This document shows, one piece after another, positions 21,204 to 31,585 of a stretch of 64,000 nt of DNA. Location of the stretch: contig VCJN01001679.1 of assembly GCA_006384855.1 (NCBI GenBank), positions 62,001 to 126,000 on the forward strand. The letters run 5' to 3'. This DNA comes from Tetraselmis striata (Eukaryota; Chlorophyta; Chlorodendrophyceae; Chlorodendrales; Chlorodendraceae). The translations under genes and the position numbers were made by a program. Numbering within the stretch: the stretch's first letter is position 1; every line of letters begins with the position of its first letter. Under the pieces are notes generated by a model. The model was not told the DNA's origin, ran no database searches, and was given only the letters and a program-made list of their open reading frames with translations.

Positions 21204-23099
21204 CTACACGATGGCTGCCAAGTACTGATCGTAGGTTACCACGGAGCCCTGAAGGACCGCATCGGCCTGAAGGCTCTCATGTTGTGGCACCATTTCCACG
21301 TGGCAGACCTGCCGCGGCAACACACCATCAGGCGAGTGAGTGCGCATGAGGGTCCCAAGCGTTGCGCTCACGAGCTCTTGTAGGGTTCCAAGAATTGTAG
21401 TTAGCTGTGCTGCAACCATAGCCCTAACTAAGGTTATGGTTAATGTAAACACCTGATCAGAATGGCAAAACACGAGTACGGATTAAGGGTCGTGCAGTTA
21501 GGGTTTTCCAAACCATGTAACTAGATACTGGTCCGGAAATCGCAAACCCTTGAAGCCCTAAAACACATGCGGGCGGGCAGGTCTTGTACCTCGGTGCCGA
21601 ACGGCCACAAGCACAGGAGGGAGAGCTTGATATGCTGAATTCCAAAGGGGATAAAGATGATGGTGAGGCAGAGCGCCACGCCGAGGCCGAGCTGCACCAG
21701 GAAGAGGGCCAGGCCGGCGGGCAGCCACAGCAGGTTGCCGAGGAGCTGTGGGGGCGCAGCAACAGGGTGCGCCGTCAGTTGGAAAAAAGAGCACCGGGGG
21801 GGGGGGGGGGGGGGGGGGGCATCCGACCCCAAACTGTGTTTACTATGAAGAAACTGCAAATCGATATGGTACGCATGTGGGGGGCCGAGGTGCGCACGTC
21901 GGGGCAGGCACACATGGGGCGCGAACGCTCCACGCGCTTCCCAAATGGCAGAAAGATGAAGCCCGCGATCTGCACCAGCGGTATCACACCTCAGCCTAGG
22001 GGGGACCTGGGTGCCGCATGGCGGTGTGGTTCAGTCAACTCTCAGAGGCGGCGCATGCGCACCTTGAACAGCTGCAGCCCAAACGGGATCATGATGAGCG
22101 TGCAGCAGAGCACGCAAGCAAGGAGGCCCCATGCGAGGCCCTGCGCACATAGGCCGGGCAGTGGGCTGGGTCAGTGGACTGCGCGAGGCATGCAGGTGTG
22201 TATGCATGCATACATGGGCACCAGGAGGGGGTGGGCCCGGGTGGGGGGAGCCCACTATGACGAGGCCGCCACCCAGCAAGAGCCACAGCAGGTTGCAGGT
22301 CCAGCTGCCGCAATTCCTGCGCGCGTCAGAACCGGCGCAAATGCGATAGTCAGGCGCTAGTGCGCGGGTGAGCTGCGCCACGTGGTGCTATGCTTGCGCG
22401 AGGGGTACCAGCCCGAGCATCACCATCTCGGCGCCGTGTGCTGACAAAATGGTGTCACTCCCAACTCCACTAGGTGCGGTGCGGGTGTGAAGGGTTTGGC
22501 CACCATTGTCAGTATATTTTCACGCGCTATAGCTGGAAGAGCTAATCGGCTCATCATCACTTACAGTCGCTATGGCAACCAGAAAAGCTCACTACTGCGG
22601 CTGCGGGCGAGAAGCAGCAGCAAAAGAGGATGCAACGGCGCGAGCACCAGCAGCAGCCTGAGCCCGCCCACCCTTAGCAAGAGCCCCGCCTAGTGTCATG
22701 TGCACCCAAACGAACACATGCTGCTGCAGCTCCGGGCGCGTAGGGTATATATCCGTACCTACGACCCAAGATACCACACAACCCTGGAATATTATATATA
22801 ATTATATACAGTGGGGCAAGCATGCAAGGGCAACTTGCTCGGCGGCGCGTGCGGGATGGCGCGGCGGTGAAAGTAAGGGGTACGTAGTCTTCTCCCCCCC
22901 CCCCCCCCCCGCCGCCCGCTCGCCGCCGCGTTTTCTCTTCTGATTTTCGCTGCGGCGCCGGCGGGGGCGCTCACCTGGAGTCGCGGGGGCTCCATGTGAC
23001 CATGGCGGCGGGCGGGGCGGGCGGGGTGGGCGTGAAGCTTAAATCGACGGGGTATCCCATGGCCAGTTCGTCGGGGCGGTTGCCCTCTGTGTGGCCCAT
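21204..23099 (-). CDS. YccF-family membrane protein, copy B
   Basis: Second YccF-domain gene, with the same six-exon structure and phases as copy A. Exons: 23099-22975, 22316-22256, 22140-22063, 21969-21898, 21745-21590, 21308-21204, giving 198 residues. Starts MGHTEGNRPDELAMGYPVDL. First half-repeat: GSWTCNLLWLLLGGGL, IMIPFGLQLFK, FIFLPFGKRVERSRPMC. Second: GNLLWLPAGLALFLVQLGLG, FIPFGIQHIKLSLL, LWPFGTE. The final exon is longer than in A (VCHVEMVPQHESLQADAVLQ ... DQYLAAIV, TAG) and diverged, although its splice acceptor is conserved. Exons 2-5 keep identical lengths in A and B, which argues that both are under selection. Function unknown; membrane location inferred from hydrophobic half-repeats. 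The fourth intron carries a C homopolymer on the sense strand. Confidence 0.85.
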
Positions 23100-23716
23100 G
23101 TCGCTAAGTGTTTGATGGAGTGGGATTTTCCGGGAAGCGTCCACAGAAAACACAGAAGTTGCTTGTGGTCGTGGTGACGACTCCGTGTGGTCCATCGAGC
23201 AAGTCCGGCGTTATATGTTCTCTCGACTTGCAGAGTATTATTAGCCCGCTGATAGTATCAAGAAGTGCGGGTTATCCGAACTCGGCGGAACAAAGACAGT
23301 GCCGGTGCTGGCGCGCGCGTGTATGTGTATGAGTAGGGTGCACACTCCGAGCGCAGGGGGTGTGACGTCCCTCGCTATCACAGTGCTGTGAGTTGCTCTA
23401 TCAGCTACAGAAGGGCGACCGGCAAAGCGACCGCGCGCTGCCCGCCTGCGTCACATCTACTTTGCGCGATGTTGCGGTCGCCACTGCCGGTATATCCCAC
23501 AGCATCCGTTCGATACCGCCGGCGGTGGTTGCCATGTCAGTCATCCATGTACTAATAATAATAATAATAAATATGAATATATATTTATAAATAAATATAA
23601 ATACATCAGCGCGCTGCTAGCCAATTATTGGTACGGGTATCGGTGTATCGGTACACTCACCATAAATGATTAAGACGCGAGCATATAAGGCAAAATAACG
23701 GGTAGCGACCTACCGG
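23100..23716. other. YccF copy B upstream region and AT-rich spacer
   Basis: Homology with the copy A upstream block runs to about 23510. An AT-rich ATAATAATAATAA / TATAAATAAATATAA stretch follows at 23550-23605, then the 5' side of the retrotransposon ORF. Confidence 0.5.
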
Positions 23717-26700
23717 ATGATGCACTGCAGCACATCATCGATCACAGCGACCAGCCATATGATCAGCACCACATATAATCACATCAGCACCACATATCGT
23801 ACCAGGTACCCAGCAGCCAGGTCGCTCCAGCCCGCCCGCGTCAGGCACCACCCAGCCGACGTGTTGGCTTTCACCGAGGTCGCCGCCGCGTGGCTAGCCA
23901 AGGCGCGCGCCGTGCTGGCCGAGCGGCACCGCCGTCGGGGGTCGCGCCGCGCCAGTGGAGCTGGACAATCGTCAGTGCTGCCGTCGCCCGCACTGCCGTC
24001 CGTCGCTGCGTTCCGGGGCGTCACAGCGCCCCCGGTTGTTGCCCCCACACCGCCAGAGGTGGGTGCACCGGCCGGCCACCCCGGTAGCCAGGCCTCACGG
24101 GCTCGGTATCCGCCCCCCCCTACTCGCCCATCTCCAGCCGGCGATGGGGTGGGGTGGGGTGCGGTGGACCACCTCTCCGACGTGGACATGGTGCACATGC
24201 CGGCGGAGATGTCCATGTAGACGGCGGTGCCTATTGACTTTCAAGAAGCGTGGGCGGAGGCACAACGCTGCGTGAATGAGCGGGTGGTGGCGGCGATGGA
24301 GGCCGATGACCCCGTGGTGTTGGATAGGGCGCTTAAGTGGAAGTACCTGCTGCCGCAATTGTTGCTTAGGGCCCCGAGCCGAGGCGGACGGCGGCGGCTA
24401 CAAGCCTTGGCGTGGCGCTTCCGCGCCTTCGCGGAGAGGCGCATGACCGAACTCGTGCGCTCATGGGATGACGCGCGCACTGAGGCGTTCTACGCCGGAC
24501 ATGCCCGCCAGCGTCGGACGGACGCCGATCTCTTTGCGGCGCTGCTCGTGGGCACCGCAGACACCGTTGTGGCGTTGGTGGAGGACGGAGAGCTCTCCCG
24601 AGCGGCGGGCCGACTATCTTCTAAGGGTATGGGCGACTTGTCCGATCCTGCTATCCTCGCCCAACTGCGCGACAAGCACCCGTCCCGTAGCCACCCGATC
24701 CCAGACGCCGCGTATGACATTCCGGTGGACGAGGCCGCCCTGACGGTGGACATGCGCGTGCCGTACCAGCAACTCAAGCAGCACGTGGCGGCGGGGCCCT
24801 CAGGCATGCGCAACGAGTATCTCCGCTGCTTGGTGGGCGAATACGCCCCGGCGTCCGGGCCCGCGGCAGTCCGCGCCATGTCGGAGGTTGCCTCCATGTA
24901 CCTCCAAGGTCGCCTGCCCGGGTGGTTCAACCGGCTCTTCGCGCCTGCTAGGCTCGTGGCACCTGTCAAGAAGCTAGGCGAGGGGAGGGCCCCGGACGTG
25001 CGGCCTGTGGCAGTCGGGGAGGCGGAGCGGCGCGCAGCGGAGCGGGCAGTGGTGGACAACATGAAGGAGGCATACGTGTCAGTGCTCGCTCCATCTCAGC
25101 TTGGCGTTGGCATTCCCGCGGGCGACTCAGTGCTCATCCACGGCGTCCGGCTCATCGCCGAGAAGCTTGGCCCACGTGCCGTCATCGTCCACACAGACCT
25201 TCGCAACGCTTACAACGAGGCATGGCGCCGCACCATCATCCAACGCCACATCGATTGCTCTCCACTACACCCTGTCATCCCTGCGCTCCTAGCCTCCCTC
25301 TCCACGGATTCGTATCTGGTCGTGGACGACCGGTCCGCCCCTCTGCTGTCGGAGGACGGCGTGCAACAGGGCGCACCTTTGGCCACGACTTCCTTTTGCG
25401 TCGCGATTCACCCCGAGGTGCAGGAGTGTGATACCACGTTGGAGGTCAATGACGGGGCGGCGCGCTTCAACACCGACGATGGATTTCTGGTGGGCCTTCC
25501 GGAGCACGTTTGGCCGGCTCTTCACGCCTTCCGCACGTCCATCAAGGCGTCCGTGGGGCTTGAGGTGCGCTTCGACAAGATGCAGGCGTACATCGCTGAC
25601 ATGGAGGCCGCGCGGCGTGAGGCTCCGGCCGACATCGAGTGGCCCGAGCTAGATGGCCATCACGGCATCGCGGTCCTGAACGTGCCGCTCGGATCGCCAG
25701 AGTACGTGCAGGCGTACATGCGCGGCAAGGCGGAGGAGCTACGAGAGGAGGTGGACGCTAGCCTGAGCAAGCTTCTATCTGCCAAGCCCAGCCGTCGGTA
25801 CACCCACGCCTTGCATCACCACGCATGGGCCCTGCTCAAGCATTGCATGCAACACAAGGCGGGGTATTGGCTCCGCAATTGTCTTCCGTCCGAGGTGGAG
25901 GCCTTTGCGGAGGCGGTGGATGCCACCATCCTCGCGGCGGTCGAACGGGTGCTAGGGGTCTCTTTTGATCCCTCCACGTACGGCACCGACACCAATCAGG
26001 TGGTCACCGATTTCTTGGCGGAGCTTTTGCACGACCCCGACCCCATGGCAGCGGAGGTGGCTACCTTGAGCGAGGATGCAGTGGCCAGGGCGCGCAGCAG
26101 GCTTCACCTCCCCACTCGATTGAAGGGAGCTGGCATCCGCCGCATGGCTACCGTTCGTGATGCCGCCTTCATCGGTTGCATGAATGCCATCCTCCCAAGG
26201 TTCCTGACTAGGAACTCCGGCACCAACACCCCCACCCCTGGTTTCTTCGACCCACAGCTCGGGTCCGTACTTGGCCGAGGCAGCTTCAACGCAAATTCTT
26301 CCGCCCGCCAGTATGACCACTTCCTCAACGATGCTCATGGGTCGGACAGCTACGCCGCGGAGATGCGCGAGGCGTGGGGCCGCCTCCAAGTGGCTACTGC
26401 TTGCCATCTCGGCGACGCAGATGCACGCCAGATGGAGCGGGAAGTGGAGGCTGCGTCGGGCTCGCAAAAGGAGCTGACGGCATTTCTAGACCAGGCCAAC
26501 AACTCTCGGCTTCGAAATGAGGTGTGCGCTCTCCCCGCCACATGTAGGGAACGGATCTTGTTCAACCAGCTCGACGCGGCGTCAGGCATGTGGACAGTGG
26601 CCATCCCCACCGCGCGGACAGCCATGACTCCGCATGAGCTGCGGGAGGTCGCTGCCGGGTACTTCTTTCTGCCTAGCCCGTGCTTGGCCCCGGTGGTTGG

Positions 26701-27580
26701 GTGCCAGATCATTCTGCCCTCGACAGAGCACAACCCTGTCATAATTGATCTATACGGCGACGCGCTCATGAACCTCCCGGCGCCTGGAGACGCTCACTGG
26801 CGTGTACAGCACGACGCTATCGCAGATGCCTTCCGCGATCACTGTGTTCACGACCTAGGTATCGCAGTACGGCGGGAGGTGGATGACTTGTTCCAGCAGG
26901 CAGTGCCTCTCGGCAACACCGTACCCAGGGATGAGCTCAAGGACCTAGTGCCGGACGCAGAGCTCTCCCTTCCGGCGTTCAACGTCGTGACCGGGAGCTA
27001 TGATCCCCGGAGCTTGAAGTCCACGCTGTTGGAGTTCAAGACTATGCGGTACGGGGTCAAGTACACTTCAGTGCCCCGGGCCACGGCTGTGGATCGGTTT
27101 GAGCGCTCCCTGTTGGGCGACATACAACGGGGGTTGGCTGCGCGGGATGCGGCGTGGCACAACACGGAGCCCGGGCAGAAGGGTCCTCTTCGAGACATCC
27201 TGGATATGTCGGAGTACACGGGCATGGTCTTCGGCACAGTGGGTGAGGTGAGCAAGGGGGTGCACCGCACAGTGCGTGGTATCGCATGCTTGGCTGCGGA
27301 TCGGGGTGCCCTCTCATCGCGGGGCACTCGGTGCATCACCCGGGCTCACCAGGAGGCCTTGCTCGCAAGAGATTTCCTCGGGGTCCTGAGCTTGGTGGCC
27401 GCTCGAGAGCGCGCTCGCTGCCTCATCAGACGGCGCAGATTCGTCTGCCATCCCGTTGCTGAAGCTGCACAGCACGTCCGAGGATCACCCACACACACAC
27501 GTGCTCGCGTGGCCCGGACTCTGAACCGTGCGCGTATCACTCATCCATCCCGCCTCATGCGGGATGCGGGCCGCTTTTAG
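23717..27580 (+). mobile_element. Non-LTR retrotransposon, nearly full coding region
   Basis: One frame is open from the ATG at 23717 to the TAG at 24218-24220, then again to 27580, so a single stop interrupts a possible ~1287-codon ORF. The upstream part is Pro/Ala-rich and not recognised. The downstream part carries reverse transcriptase and a probable nuclease (separate entry). Target-site duplications were not found. The 3' flank (from about 27650) is made of other repeats. Confidence 0.8.
24227..27580 (+). CDS. Reverse transcriptase / PD-(D/E)XK-type nuclease protein
   Basis: Copies element RNA into DNA and probably nicks the target. Counting codon 24227-24229 as residue 1 (first ATG after the TAG is at 24296), RT motifs appear in order: GPSGMRNEYL about 190-199; motif A HTDLRNAYNEAW about 322-333; motif B DGVQQGAPL about 377-385; motif C NTDDGFLVG about 415-423 (the usual aromatic of YxDD appears to be Asn); motif D GLEVRFDKM; motif E VLNVPLGSPE. 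Further on, HDAIADAFRDH is followed by VPDAELSLPAF and LLEFKTMRYG (about 908-943). This fits a PD-(D/E)XK restriction-like nuclease, expected in elements lacking an AP-endonuclease. The frame is otherwise uninterrupted over 1117 codons, suggesting a young copy. RT is certain; the nuclease call is inference from motif order. Confidence 0.85.
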   Translation: MPIDFQEAWAEAQRCVNERVVAAMEADDPVVLDRALKWKYLLPQLLLRAPSRGGRRRLQALAWRFRAFAERRMTELVRSWDDARTEAFYAGHARQRRTDADLFAALLVGTADTVVALVEDGELSRAAGRLSSKGMGDLSDPAILAQLRDKHPSRSHPIPDAAYDIPVDEAALTVDMRVPYQQLKQHVAAGPSGMRNEYLRCLVGEYAPASGPAAVRAMSEVASMYLQGRLPGWFNRLFAPARLVAPVKKLGEGRAPDVRPVAVGEAERRAAERAVVDNMKEAYVSVLAPSQLGVGIPAGDSVLIHGVRLIAEKLGPRAVIVHTDLRNAYNEAWRRTIIQRHIDCSPLHPVIPALLASLSTDSYLVVDDRSAPLLSEDGVQQGAPLATTSFCVAIHPEVQECDTTLEVNDGAARFNTDDGFLVGLPEHVWPALHAFRTSIKASVGLEVRFDKMQAYIADMEAARREAPADIEWPELDGHHGIAVLNVPLGSPEYVQAYMRGKAEELREEVDASLSKLLSAKPSRRYTHALHHHAWALLKHCMQHKAGYWLRNCLPSEVEAFAEAVDATILAAVERVLGVSFDPSTYGTDTNQVVTDFLAELLHDPDPMAAEVATLSEDAVARARSRLHLPTRLKGAGIRRMATVRDAAFIGCMNAILPRFLTRNSGTNTPTPGFFDPQLGSVLGRGSFNANSSARQYDHFLNDAHGSDSYAAEMREAWGRLQVATACHLGDADARQMEREVEAASGSQKELTAFLDQANNSRLRNEVCALPATCRERILFNQLDAASGMWTVAIPTARTAMTPHELREVAAGYFFLPSPCLAPVVGCQIILPSTEHNPVIIDLYGDALMNLPAPGDAHWRVQHDAIADAFRDHCVHDLGIAVRREVDDLFQQAVPLGNTVPRDELKDLVPDAELSLPAFNVVTGSYDPRSLKSTLLEFKTMRYGVKYTSVPRATAVDRFERSLLGDIQRGLAARDAAWHNTEPGQKGPLRDILDMSEYTGMVFGTVGEVSKGVHRTVRGIACLAADRGALSSRGTRCITRAHQEALLARDFLGVLSLVAARERARCLIRRRRFVCHPVAEAAQHVRGSPTHTRARVARTLNRARITHPSRLMRDAGRF

Positions 27581-27669
27581 GCGGCTTGCTGTGTTGATTT
27601 TCTAATTCTGGGGAACTACCCTTTTTGTAGTTCACACCAGGTACCCTGTAGTCGCTAGTACGGGTAGCA

Positions 27670-27925
27670 GCATCGTCGCCTACTCAGGGCTTTCCGTAAC
27701 TCGATTGCGGCCTGTGCCTTTACTGTACTGGATTGCTGTGGCCGTCGTATAGCGATTAGCGACTACACGCCGCATAATAATTACACGAGCTGGCAGCAGA
27801 AGGCGATATCAGGAAATCACCAAAAAAGGACAATCAGAAAGGTCCTCTACAGCGACTGCGAGGTACACGCTGCATCAAGGGGTTCACTGGTGCCAGCCCT
27901 GTCCCGGGGGCGAAAAAAGAAACAA
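27670..27925 (+). repeat. Dispersed repeat matching 18.0-18.19 kb, with insertion
   Basis: GTCGCCTACTCAGGGCTTTC, CGTAACTCGATTGCGG, then CACTGGTGCCAGCCCTGTCC follow the order seen inverted at 18000-18190. The interval 27753-27868 is extra here. Confidence 0.7.
27753..27868 (+). mobile_element. Short MITE-like element, copy 1
   Basis: About 115 bp, beginning TAGCGATTAGCGACTAC and containing CTGGCAGCAGAAGGCGATAT and CCTCTACAGCGACTG. A near-identical core (~70 bp) recurs at 50520-50592. It interrupts another repeat whose empty version is at 18.1 kb. Confidence 0.6.
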
Positions 27926-28642
27926 GCAGCATCAGCATCGTCGTCGATATTATGAATATTATATAATAGATATCATAGTAGATAGTCGCTGCTAACGACG
28001 CGACATGCTGACCACAGTACGCGCACTGTGCACATGTGACATGCTGATGGTGAGGCGGCATGCCGTGGTGATGACAGTTGACGTGTCACGAGTCTTGCGG
28101 GATCTTGAGCTAATGGGGGGGGGGGGGGGGGGGGGGGGGGGGGAGGGGGGGGCGCAACCTGTGCAACTGGTACTCGCAAGCGAGCGGTGCCAACACCTGG
28201 AGTGAGCATAGCACGCTGAGTCGACCGCAGGCGGAGGTTACCAGCAGGGCTTCCCGCCTTCTCGGGGCCGCGTGCGTGGCTGTGTTGGGCCCCCGCCTCT
28301 TGTTGTTAGGCCTCAGCCGACGCCACCGATCGAACTTCAGCGGGGCAGCGCAAGGCAGTAATGCAGCTGTGTGGCAAAGTCCGGCATTCAAGCTGCGTCA
28401 CAGCCGCAGAGACGCTCCCCTATCGACGCGCCGCCCGCTGCCGGCAGCTGATAGGTCGACGGAATATCGCTAGGCGCTTCGTCACAGTATGCGGCCGTAG
28501 CGCGCGCATCAATGACAGTGTGTCACTCGCTCCGTTGAAGCTGTCGATAAGTCGTAGTGCTTGGGGCTGATGAGCCGCCTGTGCCTTGCGGTGCCTATTC
28601 GCACAGGTCGCTGCATTTCGCCGTACGGTGTGTTGTGGCTGG

Positions 28643-29764
28643 ATGTTGCGTGAGGCGTCTATTGATGACGTTCACGCGATCGAGGACTTGCAGCGGGCTT
28701 CGCGAGAGGCTGACCTCTGGGTGGGGCGGAAACTTGTGGTGAGTGGGAGTCTCTCCACAAACGCGCTCCCGATGGGCATGCTTCAGATCTAGATGCTTTA
28801 CACCATCGCTCTATAGCACTTCCTATCGGCATCGTCATCGCCTTACACCCGAAGCAGTATATGAAAGCCCTTATGCGGCCACGGGAGGGGCGGCGGGGCA
28901 CGGGAGGGGGGGGGGGGGGGGGGTTCAGAATTTGACACCGTGCTCCAACAGTAGGCTCCCAGCAGTAGCTTCTATCAGCCACTCGCCTGTTATTTCACTG
29001 CTTGTCACCGCATGTGGCATTATGAATGCGCAAATCGCAGGAGGAGTTCGACAATCATGTGGCGTCGATCACTGTGGCGGTGCCGGAGCAGTCTGACAGT
29101 AGCTCCATCCTCGCCATGGCGCTTGTGTGGCACATTGCCGGCGAGACACAACTTCTCGAGGTAGGTTCTGATGTCCCAAGGATCATGGGCAGACCAGGAG
29201 AGGAAAGCATAGTAGGAGCAGCATGGACGGGTGCTGAACGTTTTTAATTGAGCTAAAGTGGATTTGTGGATAATATTGATAGTCCGCAACATGCACAAAT
29301 GCTCCCAGTTCCCGACTTGAATGCATGTGCAGCTTTGTGTAGGGAAGGCAGCTCGAAAGCAGGGCATTGCGGCTGCGCTCCTGAAACATGTCTGGGAGGC
29401 AGGATCGCGAGGCCAAATGACTTTGGAGGTGGGCTTTCAGCAGCTTGTCATCCCCCCGGAGAGTGTTGCTCGCCGTTCACATGCCTGACAATGTCGCTTG
29501 CCTCGCAGGTGCGGGCCTCCAACATTCCAGCGGTGTCGTTATATAAGAAGATTGGCTTTGAAACGGTGCGGCTGCGCGGACTCCTCAGTGGATGCACATC
29601 CCATGTGGCGAGATGCTTGATCGTGCACACCTAAACGAGTGTATTGCCCCTGTGGCGCGGTGCAGGTGGGCCGCCGGAAAGGCTACTACTCCGACGGAGA
29701 GGACGCTCTGCTGATGAATCTTGAACCCCAAAATATTTTGTGGGGCGAGATTGTACCCAGATAA
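28643..29764 (+). CDS. RimI-like GNAT N-acetyltransferase
   Basis: GNAT enzymes move acetyl from acetyl-CoA to an amine. Five exons join in phase 0: 28643-28738, 29041-29160, 29333-29428, 29509-29565, 29666-29764, giving 155 residues (bacterial RimI 148). Seen: beta1/alpha1 MLREASIDDVHAIEDLQRA; beta4 ILAMALVWHIAGETQLLE; acetyl-CoA loop GKAARKQGIAAALLKHVWEA; LEVRASNIPAVSLYKKIGFE; RimI-typical GRRKGYYSDGEDALLMNL. RimI acetylates the N-terminus of a ribosomal protein in bacteria; here the substrate is unknown. An acceptor at 28607/28608 keeps the frame open upstream (VAAFRRTVCCGW), so a targeting-peptide exon may precede the ATG used here. Intron 1 carries a G homopolymer near 28905-28923. The retrotransposon and microsatellite flank it, but the gene is intact. 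Confidence 0.82.
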
Positions 29765-30694
29765 GGCTGGTTCGGGCGCCTATTCTCCATCACCCGGCAA
29801 AGATACAGAATGATTTACAGCATGTCCCTGCAAACGCCGGGTCTGTGTGTATCCCCATTCAAAATTTTGATATTTCATTGAAGCTTCGCAAAACTTCCAG
29901 CCCCGAGCTTTCGACAAGGAGGGGAAAGGGAGGGGAAGGGACAGCGATGCACTTCGTGCGACACGCTCTCCTTGCAGCAATGCAGCAACCAAGCTAGGCG
30001 GTTCCAAATGACACAGTCATAATATTGCAGCTTGATAAGCGTGGCTATGCGCTGCCTCGACACGGCGATTTCGCCCAGTAGGAAATGCGGTAGAGTTGCC
30101 ATGAATGGCCAAATCCATAGTCTCGCTATGGCTGCTTCTGGCACGAGTTGAAGTCACGAGTTGTCTTTGTCATTGCGACCTAGCCTGCTGTCGTACCATC
30201 TGCCGTATCCGCGGGAGCACAACCGAGACAGCCCAAGACATGGCTGATCAGCTAGGGTTTCAGCTAGAGTTTCATACCCTGGTGGCGACTCAAGATATTG
30301 ATGAGCCGCGCATGGAGCTGGAGACAGCACCATGCGCGGGACTGCAAGGATGCGACGGCACTACGGACAAGTGCCATACTACTGGGCTGGGGTAGATGTG
30401 AGCGGACTTGGCACCCGGGACGATAGTCAGCGCGGGCGCAGTACTGCCCCCAGACTGTTGGCGACGGTACATCAACTGACAGCCAGCCTGAGCTGCTGCA
30501 CACATCACTGGCCAATATACATTTCTACGTTTCTACCGCTCGACTCGGTTCAAGAAAGCTACCAATTTTATATAAACGATATTAAATCGGCCCAATATGG
30601 CTTGTCTATGGATGCAGCAGTGGTGCCATGCAGGGTGTTGCGGAGTTGTCGGTTTGCATGGGGGCAGTAAGATCGCATGCCATTTATCGGTTTT
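29765..30694. other. Intergenic, nothing recognised
   Basis: Short open stretches exist on both strands, but none shows family motifs, splice-consistent phase or codon bias like the neighbouring genes. Confidence 0.5.
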
Positions 30695-31585
30695 GATATG
30701 ATATAGGTATAGATATAGATATAGATATAGATATAGATATAGATATAGATATAGATATAGATATAGATATAGATATAGATATAGATATAGATATAGATAT
30801 AGATATAGATATAGATATAGATTAGATGTAGATATAGATATAGATATAGTATAGATATAGATATGATATAGATATAGATATAGATATAGATATAGATATA
30901 GGTATAGTATAGTATAGTATAGATATAGATATAGATATAGGTATAAGTATAGGTATAGATATAGATAAGATATAGATATAGATATAGATATAGATATAGA
31001 TATAGATATAAGATATAGATATAGATATAGATGTAGATGTAGATGTAGATATAGATATAGATATAGATATAGATATAGATATAGATATAGATATAGATAT
31101 AGGTATAGATATAGATATAGATATAGATATAGATATAGATATAGATATAGATATAGATATAGATATAGATATAGATATAGATATAGATATAGATATAGAT
31201 ATAGATATAGATATAGATATAGATATAGATATAGATATAGATATAGATATAGATATTTATATAGATATTGATATAGATATAGATATAGATATAGATATAG
31301 ATATAGATATAGATATAGATATAGATATAGATATAGATATAGATATAGATATAGATATAGATATAGATATAGATATAGATATAGATATAGATATAGATAT
31401 AGATATAGATATAGATATAGATATAGATATAGATATTGATATTGATATTGATATTGATATTGATATTGATATTGATATTGATATTGATATTGATATTGAT
31501 ATTGATATTGATATTGATATTGATATTGATACGATATTGATACGATATTGATACGATATTGATACGATATTGATATAAATATAAG
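30695..31585 (+). repeat. GATATA hexanucleotide microsatellite, ~0.9 kb
   Basis: A near-perfect (GATATA)n array with variants: GGTATA, GATGTA (31030-31045), then a homogeneous (GATATT)n block from about 31434, and (GATACGATATT)n at the right end. No coding. Confidence 0.97.

Larger units (their letters stand above)
27581..28607. other. Retrotransposon 3' flank with nested repeats
   Basis: Holds the dispersed repeat 27670-27925, a nested short element at 27753-27868, and a G homopolymer with scattered A at 28117-28151. No gene is seen until the acetyltransferase. Confidence 0.55.
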
